Positions 9,286 to 18,865 are shown, counted from the first letter of the stretch. The stretch: DNA of 64,000 bases from Rhizobium sp. Pop5 (GCF_024721175.1 NZ_CP099399.1:3100001-3164000), one strand, 5' to 3'. Notes: generated from the letters alone by a model not told the origin. A program made the numbers and translations.

Positions 9286-11070
9286 TCAGTGATTGTGCCG
9301 CGGCGGAGTTTTGGCGATCTGGCGGAAATCTGCCGCACCTTCCAGCACCGCGCCGTCCGAGAGCTGCGTGACCGAACGACGGTATATCCGCTGCCAGGGT
9401 GTCGCATCCGCCGGCACCGGCGGAATGCCGTCGCCTTTGCGCCGCTCGATCTCGGCGTCGTCGACCTGCATGTCGCAGCGCCCCTCATTGAAGTCGATGC
9501 GGATGATGTCGCCGCTGCGAAGCCATGCGAGGCCGCCGCCGGCGGCACTTTCCGGCGAGGCGTTGAGGATCGAGGGGCTGTCGGCGGTGCCCGACTGGCG
9601 TCCGTCGCCGATCGTCGGCAGGCTGAGGATGCCCTTCCGGAGAAGATGGTCCGGCGGCTGCATGTTGACGACCTCGGCCGAACCCGGCCAGCCTATCGGC
9701 CCCGCGCCGCGGATGACGAGGATGGTGTTCTCGTCGATGCCGAGCGCAGGATCGTTGATGCGCTTGTGATAGTCCTCCGAACCGTCGAAAACCACCGCCT
9801 TGCCCTCGAAGACGCCCTCTCGCCCCGGCTCCTGAAGGTAGCGCCGGCGGAAATCCTCCGAGACGACGCTCATCTTCATGATGGCGAAATCGAAGAGATT
9901 GCCCTTGAGAACGAGAAAGCCCGCCCGCTCCTTCAGTGGCTCGCCGAACGGCCGGATGACCTCGCGGTCGCTGGCCTCGCGCCCTTCCAGGTTCTCGGCC
10001 ATTGTCCGGCCCGTCACCGTGCGACAGCTGCCGTCGAGTTTTCCGGCCTGCAGCAGTTCCCACATGATCGCCGGCGTGCCGCCGGCGCGATGATAGCGCT
10101 CGCCGAGATAAGCACCGGCCGGCTGGACATTGGCCAGCAGCGGGATATCGAAGCCGTGGACCTGCCAGTCGTCGGGATGGAGCTCGACGCCGGCATGCTT
10201 GGCCATCGCAGCCAGATGCGGCTGCGCATTGGTCGAGCCGCCGATCGCCGAATTGGTGCGGATCGCATTGAGGAACGCCTCCCGCGTCAGGATATCCGAC
10301 GGTTTCAGGTCCTCGAACACGATCTCGACGGCGCGCCGCCCGGTGCGATAGGCCATCTGGCCGCGCTCGCGGTAAGCGGCCGGAATGGCGCCGCAGCCGG
10401 TCAAGGAAAGACCCAACGCTTCGGCGAGCGCGTTCATCGTCGAGGCGGTGCCCATCGTGTTGCAGTGGCCGACCGAAGGTGCGGAATCGAGCGCTGCCTG
10501 CAGGAATTCTTCCCGGTCGATCTCGCCGGCGGCATATTTCCGGCGCATCCGCCAGATCACCGTGCCGGAACCGACTAGCTCACCCTCATGCCAGCCGTCG
10601 AGCATCGGCCCGCCGGAGAGCACGATCGCCGGAATATCGACCGTCGAGGCCGCCATGATCGCCGAAGGCGTGGTCTTGTCGCAGCCGGTCGTCAGCACGA
10701 CGCCGTCGAGCGGATAACCGTAGAGGATTTCGACAAGGCCGAGATAGGCGAGATTGCGGTCGAGGGCCGCCGTCGGGCGCTTGCAGTTCTCGAAGATCGG
10801 ATGCGTGGGAAACTCGATCGGAACGCCGCCCGCATCGCGAATACCGTCGCGCACGCGCTTGGCAAGCTCGACATGCACCCTGTTGCAGGGAGTAAGGTCG
10901 CTGCCGCTCTGGGCGATCCCGATGATCGGCTTGCCCGAGCGCAGCTCTTCCGGCGTGATGCCGTAATTCATGAAACGCTCAAGATAGAGCGCCGCCATGT
11001 CGATGTGATCGGGATTGTCGAACCAGTCCTGCGAACGCAGGCGGCGTTTCATCGATTGGCTGTCCGTCAC
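9286..11070 (-). CDS. IlvD/Edd-family sugar-acid dehydratase (arabinonate/xylonate dehydratase type)
   Basis: A 594-residue Fe-S dehydratase that removes water from an aldonic acid to give a 2-keto-3-deoxy acid. The cluster ligands are C62 (LTPCNR), C130 (TTGCDKTTP) and C202 (GHCNTMGTAST), with K132 as the probable carbamylated metal-binding lysine. This arrangement fits the [2Fe-2S] pentonate dehydratases, including the well-studied Rhizobium L-arabinonate enzyme, better than biosynthetic IlvD. The start is GTG at 11070, with GGAGGAAAG just upstream; GTGA overlaps the stop of the dehydrogenase gene before it, so the two are translationally coupled. The exact sugar acid cannot be decided from sequence. 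Confidence 0.88.
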   Translation of the reverse strand: MTDSQSMKRRLRSQDWFDNPDHIDMAALYLERFMNYGITPEELRSGKPIIGIAQSGSDLTPCNRVHVELAKRVRDGIRDAGGVPIEFPTHPIFENCKRPTAALDRNLAYLGLVEILYGYPLDGVVLTTGCDKTTPSAIMAASTVDIPAIVLSGGPMLDGWHEGELVGSGTVIWRMRRKYAAGEIDREEFLQAALDSAPSVGHCNTMGTASTMNALAEALGLSLTGCGAIPAAYRERGQMAYRTGRRAVEIVFEDLKPSDILTREAFLNAIRTNSAIGGSTNAQPHLAAMAKHAGVELHPDDWQVHGFDIPLLANVQPAGAYLGERYHRAGGTPAIMWELLQAGKLDGSCRTVTGRTMAENLEGREASDREVIRPFGEPLKERAGFLVLKGNLFDFAIMKMSVVSEDFRRRYLQEPGREGVFEGKAVVFDGSEDYHKRINDPALGIDENTILVIRGAGPIGWPGSAEVVNMQPPDHLLRKGILSLPTIGDGRQSGTADSPSILNASPESAAGGGLAWLRSGDIIRIDFNEGRCDMQVDDAEIERRKGDGIPPVPADATPWQRIYRRSVTQLSDGAVLEGAADFRQIAKTPPRHNH

Positions 11071-11978
11071 TGCTTTCCTCCCGGCCGCCCATTCTTCTCT
11101 TCGAGATGGAGAAGAAGCGCGCTGTGATCCTTCTCGCCATTGCCGTTGGCGACGAATTCGCTGAACTCGGCGTGGACCGCCGCCGTCAATGGCAGCGTCA
11201 GCGACAGGGACTTCGCCGTCTCCATGGCGGCATTCAGATCCTTGAGCTGATTGGTGGACGTGCCTCCGGGCGCAAACTGTCGCTCGACCATGCGCTTGCC
11301 GTGGAGATCGAGGATGCGGCTCTCGGCAAAACCACCGCGAATGGCATCCCGGAAGGCCGCCGGCGAGCCGCCGCCCGCTTCGATCAGCACCATCGCCTCG
11401 GCGACCGCACCGATCGTCACGGCAACGATCTGCTGGTTGGCGAGCTTGGCGAGCTGCCCCGCCCCGCTCGGGCCGACGCGGGTCACGCGCCCCATCGGCC
11501 CAAAAATATCTTGAAGTCCATCGATCAAGTCCTTGTCGCCGCCCGCCATGATCGCGAGCGTCCCGGCCTCCGCTCCGACAACGCCGCCGGAAACCGGCGC
11601 ATCGACGTGATGGATGCCGCGTTCGGCGAGCCTTAGCGCATGGTCGCGGGCAAAATGCGGGGCGATCGAACTCATGTCGATGACGGCGGCGCCAGGCGCG
11701 ATCGCATCGGCCGCTCTGCGGTCGAAGAGAACGTCCCCCACCGCCTCGGCATTGGTCAGCATGGTAATGACGACGTCGGCGCCCGAGACGGCCTCCGCGG
11801 GCGTTTCCGCGCAGACTGCACCATCTGCCGCAAGTGCCGCGGCCTTGCCGGGATCGCGGTTCCAGACGGTGACGGTAAAACCCGCGCCGATCAACCGGCG
11901 AGCCATTGGCGCCCCCATCAGGCCAGTGCCGAGAAAGGCGATCCGCCTCCCGCCCTGACCTTTACCCGAAGCTGTCAT
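11067..11978 (-). CDS. Beta-hydroxyacid dehydrogenase family (3-hydroxyisobutyrate / tartronate-semialdehyde reductase type)
   Basis: A 303-residue NAD(P)-dependent dehydrogenase. The Rossmann motif FLGTGLMGAPMARRL lies near the N-terminus. The substrate-binding signature DAPVSGGVVGAEAGTLAIMAGG is near residue 125, and the catalytic lysine lies in GAGQLAKLANQQ. Such enzymes oxidise or reduce short hydroxyacids. The four-base overlap with the sugar-acid dehydratase gene suggests a shared catabolic route. GGGAGGACTGA precedes the ATG. The precise substrate is unknown. Confidence 0.85.
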   Translation of the reverse strand: MTASGKGQGGRRIAFLGTGLMGAPMARRLIGAGFTVTVWNRDPGKAAALAADGAVCAETPAEAVSGADVVITMLTNAEAVGDVLFDRRAADAIAPGAAVIDMSSIAPHFARDHALRLAERGIHHVDAPVSGGVVGAEAGTLAIMAGGDKDLIDGLQDIFGPMGRVTRVGPSGAGQLAKLANQQIVAVTIGAVAEAMVLIEAGGGSPAAFRDAIRGGFAESRILDLHGKRMVERQFAPGGTSTNQLKDLNAAMETAKSLSLTLPLTAAVHAEFSEFVANGNGEKDHSALLLHLEEKNGRPGGKQ

Positions 11979-12080
11979 TCAGTCCTCCCAACTGCTGTCC
12001 GTCCTTGATAGTTCCCTCTTCCGCCGTTGCAAACCGTTTTGATGAACGTAACGCATTTTTATAGACCGGCCCAAACGATA

Positions 12081-12106
12081 CGGGCGAGAACCGAAGTTCC
12101 CGCCCG
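12081..12106 (-). terminator. Stem-loop with UUCG tetraloop downstream of the RND gene
   Basis: Read on the minus strand, arms CGGGCGGGAAC and GTTCTCGCCCG (one G-U pair) close a TTCG loop, giving a very stable hairpin about 30 bases after the stop of the transporter gene. No clear T-run follows, so it is either a weak intrinsic terminator or a 3'-end stabiliser. Confidence 0.5.
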
Positions 12107-12136
12107 ATTTACTCGACAAAGGAAGGTTGAATTCCG

Positions 12137-15100
12137 TTATTCCGCCGCGAGCCGGATGACCTCGGCCTCCTCTTCCTTGTGTTCGTCCGGCTTGTGCTGG
12201 ACGAGCGGGCGGTTGCCCGTCAGTCGCCGCAGCAGCACGTAGAACACCGGCGTCATGAAGATGCCGAAGAAGGTCACGCCGATCATGCCCGAGAAGACCG
12301 CGACGCCCATGGCCGCGCGCATTTCCGCACCAGCGCCTGTGGAGACGACGAGCGGCACGACGCCCATGATGAAGGCCATGGAAGTCATGAGGATCGGGCG
12401 AAGGCGAAGGCGGCTGGCTTCGACCGCGGCTTCGCGCGGTGTCCGGCCCTCGAACTCCAGTTCGCGGGCGAACTCCACGATGAGGATCGCGTTCTTCGCC
12501 GATAGGCCGACAAGGACGACGAGGCCGATCTGGGTGAAGATGTTGTTGTCTCCACCGGTGAGCCAGACGCCGGTCAGCGCCGCCAGAACACCCATCGGCA
12601 CGATCATGATGATCGCAAGCGGCAGCGTCAGGCTTTCATACTGGGCGGCAAGTACCAGGAAGACCAGCAGCAGCGCCAAGGGGAAGACGACGACGCTCGA
12701 ATTGCCGGCGAGGATCTGCTGATAGGTCAGATCGGTCCATTCGAAGTCGATGCCCGCCGGAAGGGTTTCATGCAGGATCTTCTCGATGGCCGCCTGTGCC
12801 TGGCCGGACGAGAAGCCCGGAGCCGGACCGCCGTTGATATCGGCGGCGAGGAAGCCGTTGTAGCGGTTCGCGCGCTCCGGACCCGTGCTCGGCTCCACCT
12901 TCAGCAGGGCCGAAAGCGGGATCATCTGGCCCGACGCCGAACGGACCTTCAACTGGCCGATGTCTTCCGGCTGGGCGCGGAATTTCGCATCGGCCTGCAC
13001 ACGGACGCTGTAGGTGCGGCCGAAGGCGTTGAAGTCGTTGACGTAGAGCGAACCGAGATAGATCTGCAGCGTCTGGAAGACGTCCGTGACCGAAACCCCG
13101 AGCTGCTCGGCCTTGGCGCGGTCGAGATCGGCATAGAGCTGCGGCACGTTGATCTGGAAGCTGGAGAACAGCCCGGCAAGCTCAGGCGTCTGGTAGGCCT
13201 TGCCGAGAACGGCCTTTGTCGCCTCGTCGAGCGCCTGGTTGCCCAAGCCGGCGCGATCTTCGATCTGCAGCTTGAAGCCGCCCGTCGTGCCGAGGCCGTT
13301 GACCGGCGGCGGCGGGAACATGGCGATAAAAGCATCTTGGATGGCGCCGAATTTCTGGTTCAGCGCCATGGCGATGGCGCCGCCCGAGAGTTGAGGCGTC
13401 TTGCGTTCCTCGAAGTCCTTCAGCGTCACGAAGACGATGCCGGCATTCGACGAGTTGGTGAAGCCGTTGATCGACAGGCCCGGGAAGGCGATCGCATTGG
13501 CGACGCCGGGCTCGGCGAGCGCGATGTCGGTCATGCGCTTGATAACGTCTTCCGTGCGGTCGAGGCTTGCGGCATCGGGTAGTTGGGCGAAGCCGATCAG
13601 ATACTGCTTGTCCTGGGAAGGCACGAAGCCGCCGGGAACGGAGCTGAACAGGCTGTAGGTCGCGCCGACCAGCGCCAGATAGACGATCATGACGATGCTC
13701 TTGCGCGACACCAGTCCGCCGACACCCTTGCCATAGGCATTCGAGCCGGCGCCGAAGACGCGGTTGAAGCCGCGGAAGAACCAGCCGAAGATCGCGTCCA
13801 TGAAGCGCGTGAGCCAATCCTTCGGTGCATGGTGGCCCTTCAGCAGAAGAGCTGCGAGCGCCGGAGACAGCGTCAGCGAATTGAAGGCCGAGATGACGGT
13901 CGAGATTGCGATCGTCAGCGCGAACTGACGGTAGAACTGACCCGACAGGCCGGAGATGAAGGCGAGCGGCACAAAGACCGCGACGAGCACCAGCGCGATC
14001 GCGACGATCGGGCCGGACACTTCCTTCATAGCCTTGTAGGTGGCAGCTCGCGGCGAAAGACCATGCTCGATATTGCGCTCGACGTTTTCGACCACCACGA
14101 TCGCGTCGTCGACGACGATACCGATCGCAAGCACCAGCCCGAACAGGCTGAGCGCATTGATCGAGAAGCCGAAGACATACATGACCGCGAATGTGCCGAT
14201 GATCGAGACCGGAACCGCGATCAGCGGAATGATCGAAGCGCGCCATGTCTGCAGGAAGAGGATGACGACGAGAACGACGAGCGCGATGGCTTCGAGCAGC
14301 GTGTCGATGACCTTCTCGATCGAGGCGCGCACGAACTTCGTCGTATCGTAGACGATCTCGTATTTGACCCCCTGCGGCATGGCGAGCTGCAGCTGATCCA
14401 TGGTCGAGCGCACATTGTCGGCGATCTCGATGGCGTTCGAGCCGGGCGCCTGAAGCACCGCCACGGCGACGGCCGGCTTGCCGTCGAGCAGCGAACGCAG
14501 CGTATAGTCCGCGGCCCCGAGCTCGATGCGGGCGACGTCGCGAAGGCGGGTGATCTCGCCGCTGGCGCCCGTCTTGACGATGATGTTGCCGAATTCCTCG
14601 GGCGTGCGCAGGCGGCCCTGGGCGTTCACGTTGAGCTGCAGATCGACTCCCGGCTGGCTCGGCGAAGCGCCGATGATGCCGGCGGCCGCCTGGACGTTCT
14701 GCGAGCTGATCGCGTTGCTGATGTCGCTAGCGGCGAGATCATGCTCGGCGGCCTTCTGCGGATCGATCCAGACGCGCATCGAATAGTCACCGGCGCCGAA
14801 GACCTGCACCTGGCCGACGCCCGCAATACGGGCGAGCCGATCCTTGATGTTCAAGGTCGCATAGTTGCGGAGATAGGTAATGTCGTGACTGTCCCCGTCA
14901 GAGACGAGGTTGACGACCATGATGAAGTTCGGCGAACTCTTGACCGTCGTAATGCCGAGCGAGCGGACTTCCGCCGGCAGGCGCGGTTCGGCCTGGCTGA
15001 CGCGGTTCTGCACGAGCTGCTGCGCCTTGTCGGGGTCGGTGCCGAGCTTGAAGGTGACGGTCACGTTGAGCACGCCGTCCGAGGTCGCCTGGCTGGACAT

Positions 15101-15337
15101 GTAGAGCATGCCCTCGACGCCGTTGATCTGCTCTTCGAGCGGCGTCGCCACCGTTTCGGCGATGACGGTCGGGTTCGCACCGGGATAGGTGGCGCGCACG
15201 ACGATCGATGGCGGCACGACTTCCGGATATTCGGAAATCGGCAGCGCGCGCAGGCCGATCAGGCCGGCGACCACGATGAGGACCGAAAGAACGCCGGCAA
15301 AGACCGGGCGGTCCACAAAGAATCTGGAGATGTTCAT
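12137..15337 (-). CDS. RND efflux pump inner-membrane transporter (HAE1/AcrB-MexF type)
   Basis: A 1066-residue proton-driven drug exporter. It starts MNISRFFVDRPVFAGVLSV, the usual first helix of the family. The proton-relay aspartates lie in AIGIVVDDAIVVVENVER (helix 4) and the partner lysine in GLSAKNAILIVEF (helix 10). Two large periplasmic loops are present at the expected places, and the length is normal. It resembles MexF and Brucella BepE more than AcrB. It follows the adaptor gene (117-base gap) in one operon, read divergently from a LysR regulator. No outer-membrane TolC/OprM gene is nearby, so a channel encoded elsewhere must complete the pump. GGAGAGGG precedes the ATG. Confidence 0.95.
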   Translation of the reverse strand: MNISRFFVDRPVFAGVLSVLIVVAGLIGLRALPISEYPEVVPPSIVVRATYPGANPTVIAETVATPLEEQINGVEGMLYMSSQATSDGVLNVTVTFKLGTDPDKAQQLVQNRVSQAEPRLPAEVRSLGITTVKSSPNFIMVVNLVSDGDSHDITYLRNYATLNIKDRLARIAGVGQVQVFGAGDYSMRVWIDPQKAAEHDLAASDISNAISSQNVQAAAGIIGASPSQPGVDLQLNVNAQGRLRTPEEFGNIIVKTGASGEITRLRDVARIELGAADYTLRSLLDGKPAVAVAVLQAPGSNAIEIADNVRSTMDQLQLAMPQGVKYEIVYDTTKFVRASIEKVIDTLLEAIALVVLVVILFLQTWRASIIPLIAVPVSIIGTFAVMYVFGFSINALSLFGLVLAIGIVVDDAIVVVENVERNIEHGLSPRAATYKAMKEVSGPIVAIALVLVAVFVPLAFISGLSGQFYRQFALTIAISTVISAFNSLTLSPALAALLLKGHHAPKDWLTRFMDAIFGWFFRGFNRVFGAGSNAYGKGVGGLVSRKSIVMIVYLALVGATYSLFSSVPGGFVPSQDKQYLIGFAQLPDAASLDRTEDVIKRMTDIALAEPGVANAIAFPGLSINGFTNSSNAGIVFVTLKDFEERKTPQLSGGAIAMALNQKFGAIQDAFIAMFPPPPVNGLGTTGGFKLQIEDRAGLGNQALDEATKAVLGKAYQTPELAGLFSSFQINVPQLYADLDRAKAEQLGVSVTDVFQTLQIYLGSLYVNDFNAFGRTYSVRVQADAKFRAQPEDIGQLKVRSASGQMIPLSALLKVEPSTGPERANRYNGFLAADINGGPAPGFSSGQAQAAIEKILHETLPAGIDFEWTDLTYQQILAGNSSVVVFPLALLLVFLVLAAQYESLTLPLAIIMIVPMGVLAALTGVWLTGGDNNIFTQIGLVVLVGLSAKNAILIVEFARELEFEGRTPREAAVEASRLRLRPILMTSMAFIMGVVPLVVSTGAGAEMRAAMGVAVFSGMIGVTFFGIFMTPVFYVLLRRLTGNRPLVQHKPDEHKEEEAEVIRLAAE

Positions 15338-15454
15338 ATCAAAGCCCTCTCCGGGGTGAACATGGATGCAACGTCCCTTTCGGCGGATGGGAGCCGCCGG
15401 CGGGTCATGTCATTTCGGATATCGGCCCTCCCCGAGCGGGGAAGGCGAAGTCTT

Positions 15455-16645
15455 TTACTGCGCGGTCGCGACTTTTTCTTCCATCTGAGGCACGACGACG
15501 GCGCCGGGACGGATGCGCTGCAGGCCGTTGACAACGATCTTTTCGCCGGCGGTGAGGCCGCTTTCGACCACCCGCTGACCATCAGACAGCGTGCCGAGCT
15601 GGACCTGGCGGTAGGCTACCTTGTTCTCTGCGTCTACGACGAAGACGAACTTTTTGTCCTGGTCGGTGCCGACGGCGCGGTCGCTGATGACGATCTTGTT
15701 CTCGGCCTTCGGCTGGCCCATGCGCACACGCACGAACTGGCCGGGGATGAGACGACCGCCCGGATTGTCGAAGACGGCGCGCACGCCGATCGTGCCGCTT
15801 GAGGCATCGACCTCGTTGTCGATCAGTTGCAGCTTGCCCTTGATGGGCGTGCCGCTATCGGCCAGGGTGCCGACCTCGACCGGAATCTGCTCGACCGCAG
15901 GCAAGGCACTGTCCGTCTGCGGCAGCTGGGCAAGAGCGCGCGTCACCATTTCTTCGCTGGCATTGAAGCTCGCATAGATCGGATCGACCGAAACGAGCGT
16001 CGTCAGTTCAGGCGAGGCCGATCCGGCCGCAACCAGATTACCTGTTGTCACCTCGATCTTGCCGATGCGGCCGGAAACCGGCGCCCGCACCTGGGTATAA
16101 TCGAGATTGAGCTGGGCCGACTGCAATGCTGCCTGCGCCGAGCGCAACCCCGCCTGCGCCTCGGCCAGCGCGCTCTGGCGCTGATCGAGATCGCTCTGGG
16201 AGATGGTGCGGTTGTCGGAAAGCCTGCGGCCACGTTCGAGTTCGGTCTGCGCCAGGCTGACCTTGGCTTCGGCCGAAGCGACCTGGCCTTGCGCCTGCGC
16301 CACGCTCGCCTGGTAAGGAGCCGGATCGATGGTGAAGAGCAGGTCGCCCTGCTTCACCAGCGCACCCTCACGGAAAGCCACCGAAAGGATGGCGCCCTCG
16401 ACGCGGGGCCGAACCTGGACGCGATCGACCGCTTCGAGACGGCCGGAGAAGCTTTCCCAGGCCGTCACGTCGCGCGCCGCGACGACGGCAACCGTCACCG
16501 GCACAGCGGGAGCCTGCGCGGGGGCGGAAGCTGCCGTAGCGGTCGTGCTCATCGGCAGTTCGAAAAACAATGCAGCGCCTGAAACGGACGCAATGAGACC
16601 TATGCCGGCGCCCACCAGGGCCCAGCGCTTGCTTCTGGACGTCAT
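15455..16645 (-). CDS. RND efflux periplasmic adaptor (membrane fusion protein)
   Basis: A 396-residue AcrA/MexE-type adaptor linking the inner-membrane pump to an outer-membrane channel. An N-terminal hydrophobic segment (RWALVGAGIGLIASVSGAALFFEL) acts as signal or anchor. The lipoyl half-motifs (VRPRVEGAILSVAFREGALVKQGDLLF and DYTQVRAPVSGRIGKIEVTTGNLV) flank a coiled-coil hairpin of about residues 95-155; a beta-barrel and membrane-proximal domain follow. I chose the ATG at 16645, preceded by AAGGAGAG. The longer frame to 16828 would run into the neighbouring hydrolase-like gene. The pump gene follows directly. Confidence 0.93.
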   Translation of the reverse strand: MTSRSKRWALVGAGIGLIASVSGAALFFELPMSTTATAASAPAQAPAVPVTVAVVAARDVTAWESFSGRLEAVDRVQVRPRVEGAILSVAFREGALVKQGDLLFTIDPAPYQASVAQAQGQVASAEAKVSLAQTELERGRRLSDNRTISQSDLDQRQSALAEAQAGLRSAQAALQSAQLNLDYTQVRAPVSGRIGKIEVTTGNLVAAGSASPELTTLVSVDPIYASFNASEEMVTRALAQLPQTDSALPAVEQIPVEVGTLADSGTPIKGKLQLIDNEVDASSGTIGVRAVFDNPGGRLIPGQFVRVRMGQPKAENKIVISDRAVGTDQDKKFVFVVDAENKVAYRQVQLGTLSDGQRVVESGLTAGEKIVVNGLQRIRPGAVVVPQMEEKVATAQ

Positions 16646-16691
16646 CAGTACTCTCCTTGCGGCTCCAGGCCGCTGAAATATCAGCTCTTCT

Positions 16692-17507
16692 TCAATGCAA
16701 TTGCGGTTGGACGCATACGTCCTGAAGGAAGCTTCCGAAATGACGGCTGACGTGTTCCTGCCAGTCGGGCGCTTCCCCGGATTTCCCACCATAAATCGAG
16801 GGCCAGCCCGTCCCGGCGGGGAGGACATGCTGGCGCACGCCGACGCCGGCCTTTTTCAGGCGGGCACCGTAACCAAGTGTCTCGTCATGCAGAGGATCGT
16901 CCTCGGCGGTGAATATCAGCGCCGGCGCAACGCCCGAAAGACGCGAACAGAGGCAGGGCGCCGCATAAGGATGGCAGCCGCCACCGCTCAAATAATGGCT
17001 CCAGCCCTCCGTCCAGCGCTGGCGCATGCCAATGGCATCCGCCTTGCGGATCGAGGACGTTCCCATGAACGGATCGAGCAGCGGCGAAATCAGAACCTGG
17101 CCGTCGAGCGCATCCGGCATCTGGTCGCGCGCCTTCAGCGCCACGCCAGCTGCGACATTGCCGCCCGCCTCTTCGCCGGCGACAAAAAGCAGCGACTTGC
17201 GGTCACCGAGACCGGCGGCGCGCTTGTTGGCGAGATAAGTAAAAACGGAGAAGGAGACTTCCAGCGCCTTCGGAAACAGATTGCCGGACAGGCTGCTGTA
17301 GTCAATGGCGGCGACAATAGCGCCCGATTTGGCGAGACTCATCGCCACCGGCCGATCGACATTCTTCTCGCTGTCGAGAAAGGCGCCGCCGTGAAGGTAA
17401 AGCACGATCGGCGGACCCTTGCCGTAATCGGCGCCCTGGTAGATACGTGCGGAGACGGGGCCGATGGCCACCTTGTCCAGCAACATATCTTTCCATTCCA
17501 CCGTCAT
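16692..17507 (-). CDS. Alpha/beta-hydrolase-fold protein lacking the catalytic serine and histidine
   Basis: A 271-residue protein of the hormone-sensitive-lipase-like alpha/beta hydrolase group. The oxyanion motif HGGAF is at residues 39-43 and the acid region EDDPLHDE is kept. The nucleophile elbow, normally GDSAGG, reads GEEAGG (111-116), and the usual His-Gly-Phe region reads GTGWPSIY, so serine and histidine are both absent. It is probably not a conventional esterase; a binding or structural role is possible. It heads the RND pump operon, 46 bases before the adaptor. The start could be ATG 17507 (chosen) or TTG 17546. Confidence 0.75.
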   Translation of the reverse strand: MTVEWKDMLLDKVAIGPVSARIYQGADYGKGPPIVLYLHGGAFLDSEKNVDRPVAMSLAKSGAIVAAIDYSSLSGNLFPKALEVSFSVFTYLANKRAAGLGDRKSLLFVAGEEAGGNVAAGVALKARDQMPDALDGQVLISPLLDPFMGTSSIRKADAIGMRQRWTEGWSHYLSGGGCHPYAAPCLCSRLSGVAPALIFTAEDDPLHDETLGYGARLKKAGVGVRQHVLPAGTGWPSIYGGKSGEAPDWQEHVSRHFGSFLQDVCVQPQLH

Positions 17508-17582
17508 GGTTCCGGTCTCTTCTGCGCGCGAGCCATAAGCGGACAACGCGTGACGCTTGCATTTTGTATAAAAAAGATATTG

Positions 17583-17602
17583 TTATTCAGATCAGGGAAT
17601 AA
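17583..17602. promoter_or_regulatory. Candidate LysR-type operator in the divergent promoter
   Basis: Perfect arms TTATTC (17583-17588) and GAATAA (17597-17602) are separated by 8 bases. They lie in the 167-base region between the hydrolase/RND operon and the divergent LysR gene. A T-N11-A dyad between regulator and target is the usual layout for LysR control. No binding data are available. Confidence 0.4.
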
Positions 17603-17674
17603 GAAGCGATATCGCGATAACACTGTTCCAATTCTCGAATAATAGTGCAACGCAAACTGCGGATTTGAAAACCG

Positions 17675-18586
17675 ATGGATCAGCTTTCGGCAATGCGCGT
17701 CTTCATCCGGGTGGTGGAAACGGGCAATTTCACCCGCGCCGCCGACATGCTCGCCATGCCCAAGGCGACGGTGACCAATCTCATCCAGGGCCTGGAGGCG
17801 CATCTGCGCACCAAGCTTCTGAACCGTACCACGCGCCGGGTCATGGTGACCACGGACGGCGCGCTTTATTACGAACGCGCCGCCCAGATCATCTCGGAAC
17901 TGGAAGAACTCGACGGCAGCCTCTCCAATTCGCAAAGCCTTCCGAGCGGCCGGCTGCGCGTCGAAATGAGCGGCGCCTTCGCCGATTCCATCATCGTTCC
18001 AGCGCTTTGCGATTTCTATCAGCGCTATCCCGATATCCGCCTGGATCTCGGCGTCAGCGACCGCACGGTGGATTACCTTGCCGAAAATGTCGACTGCGCA
18101 TTGCGCGCCGGCACGCCGACCGACCAGTCGCTGATTGCCCGGCGCGTTTCGGAAGTGGAACTGGTCACCTGTGCGTCGCCGAGCTACATCCAGAAATTCG
18201 GCATGCCCGAACGGCCGGAAGATCTGGAGACGACGCATTACTCGGTCAATTATTTCCGCGCCCAGAACAACCGGACGATGCCCTTCGAATTCCGCCGGAA
18301 CAATGAAATCATCGATATCACGCCGCGTTGCATCGCCTCCGTCAACGACAGCCGCACCTATCTGACCGCGGTCCTGACGGGTCTCGGCGTGGCGCAGGTG
18401 CCGGTCTTCATGGCGCGCGAGCCTATCGCGAGGGGCGAACTCATCCGCGTGCTGCCGGACTGGCAGCGTGATCCAGTGCCGCTCTACGTGGTCTACCCGC
18501 CGAACCGCCATCTCAGCAACAAGGTCCGTGTCTTCGTCGACTGGCTGGTGAAGCTGCTTGTCGAGTCGAGACTGAACGACGGTTGA
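17675..18586 (+). CDS. LysR-family transcriptional regulator, probable regulator of the adjacent RND operon
   Basis: A 303-residue LTTR. The N-terminal winged helix-turn-helix (MRVFIRVVETGNFTRAADMLAMPKATVTNLIQGLEAHL) is followed by a substrate-binding domain of the CrgA-like subgroup, which has the C-terminal YPPNRHLSNKVRVFVDWLVK motif. It is transcribed away from the hydrolase-adaptor-pump operon. This is the classic layout for a LysR activator controlling an efflux operon, as with MexT and mexEF; the pairing is inferred from position. The ligand is unknown. Confidence 0.92.
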   Translation: MDQLSAMRVFIRVVETGNFTRAADMLAMPKATVTNLIQGLEAHLRTKLLNRTTRRVMVTTDGALYYERAAQIISELEELDGSLSNSQSLPSGRLRVEMSGAFADSIIVPALCDFYQRYPDIRLDLGVSDRTVDYLAENVDCALRAGTPTDQSLIARRVSEVELVTCASPSYIQKFGMPERPEDLETTHYSVNYFRAQNNRTMPFEFRRNNEIIDITPRCIASVNDSRTYLTAVLTGLGVAQVPVFMAREPIARGELIRVLPDWQRDPVPLYVVYPPNRHLSNKVRVFVDWLVKLLVESRLNDG

Positions 18587-18602
18587 ACGGCAGAAACAGA
18601 CA

Positions 18603-18637
18603 CGGCCCGGAAGGCAGGGGAAACCTTCGACGGGCCG
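18603..18637. terminator. Stem-loop between convergent genes
   Basis: CGGCCCG plus GAAGG pair with CCTTC plus CGGGCCG across a 9-base loop, with a two-base bulge. It lies just after the LysR stop, facing the convergent SDR gene. There is no T-run, so intrinsic termination is uncertain. The remaining bases up to the SDR stop at 18866 hold no gene that I can support. Confidence 0.4.
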
Positions 18638-18865
18638 CAATGGCTTTGAACATCGGGCCTGTCGCACCCGCAGAAAGGCGCGGCAGGCTCTGGAGGTTCG
18701 GAAGAGAGCAGCAGGGATTCCACTCTCTCGCGATAAACCTGTTATATCTACTCTCCACAAAATTGTAAGAGGGAAACGCTGCAAGTATCGTTCACATAAT
18801 TGCGATGGCGGCTTGGCACCTCGTCTTCCCGCGTGCGGCGGCAGCCCTGAAGCCGCAAAGCTTCG

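Noticed and set aside
13583..15802. A 739-codon open frame on the plus strand opposite the first RND pump
   Set aside because: It lies wholly antisense to RND and adaptor genes with full family similarity. The product is a low-complexity Arg/Asp-rich sequence and has no ribosome-binding site; it is a GC-bias shadow.
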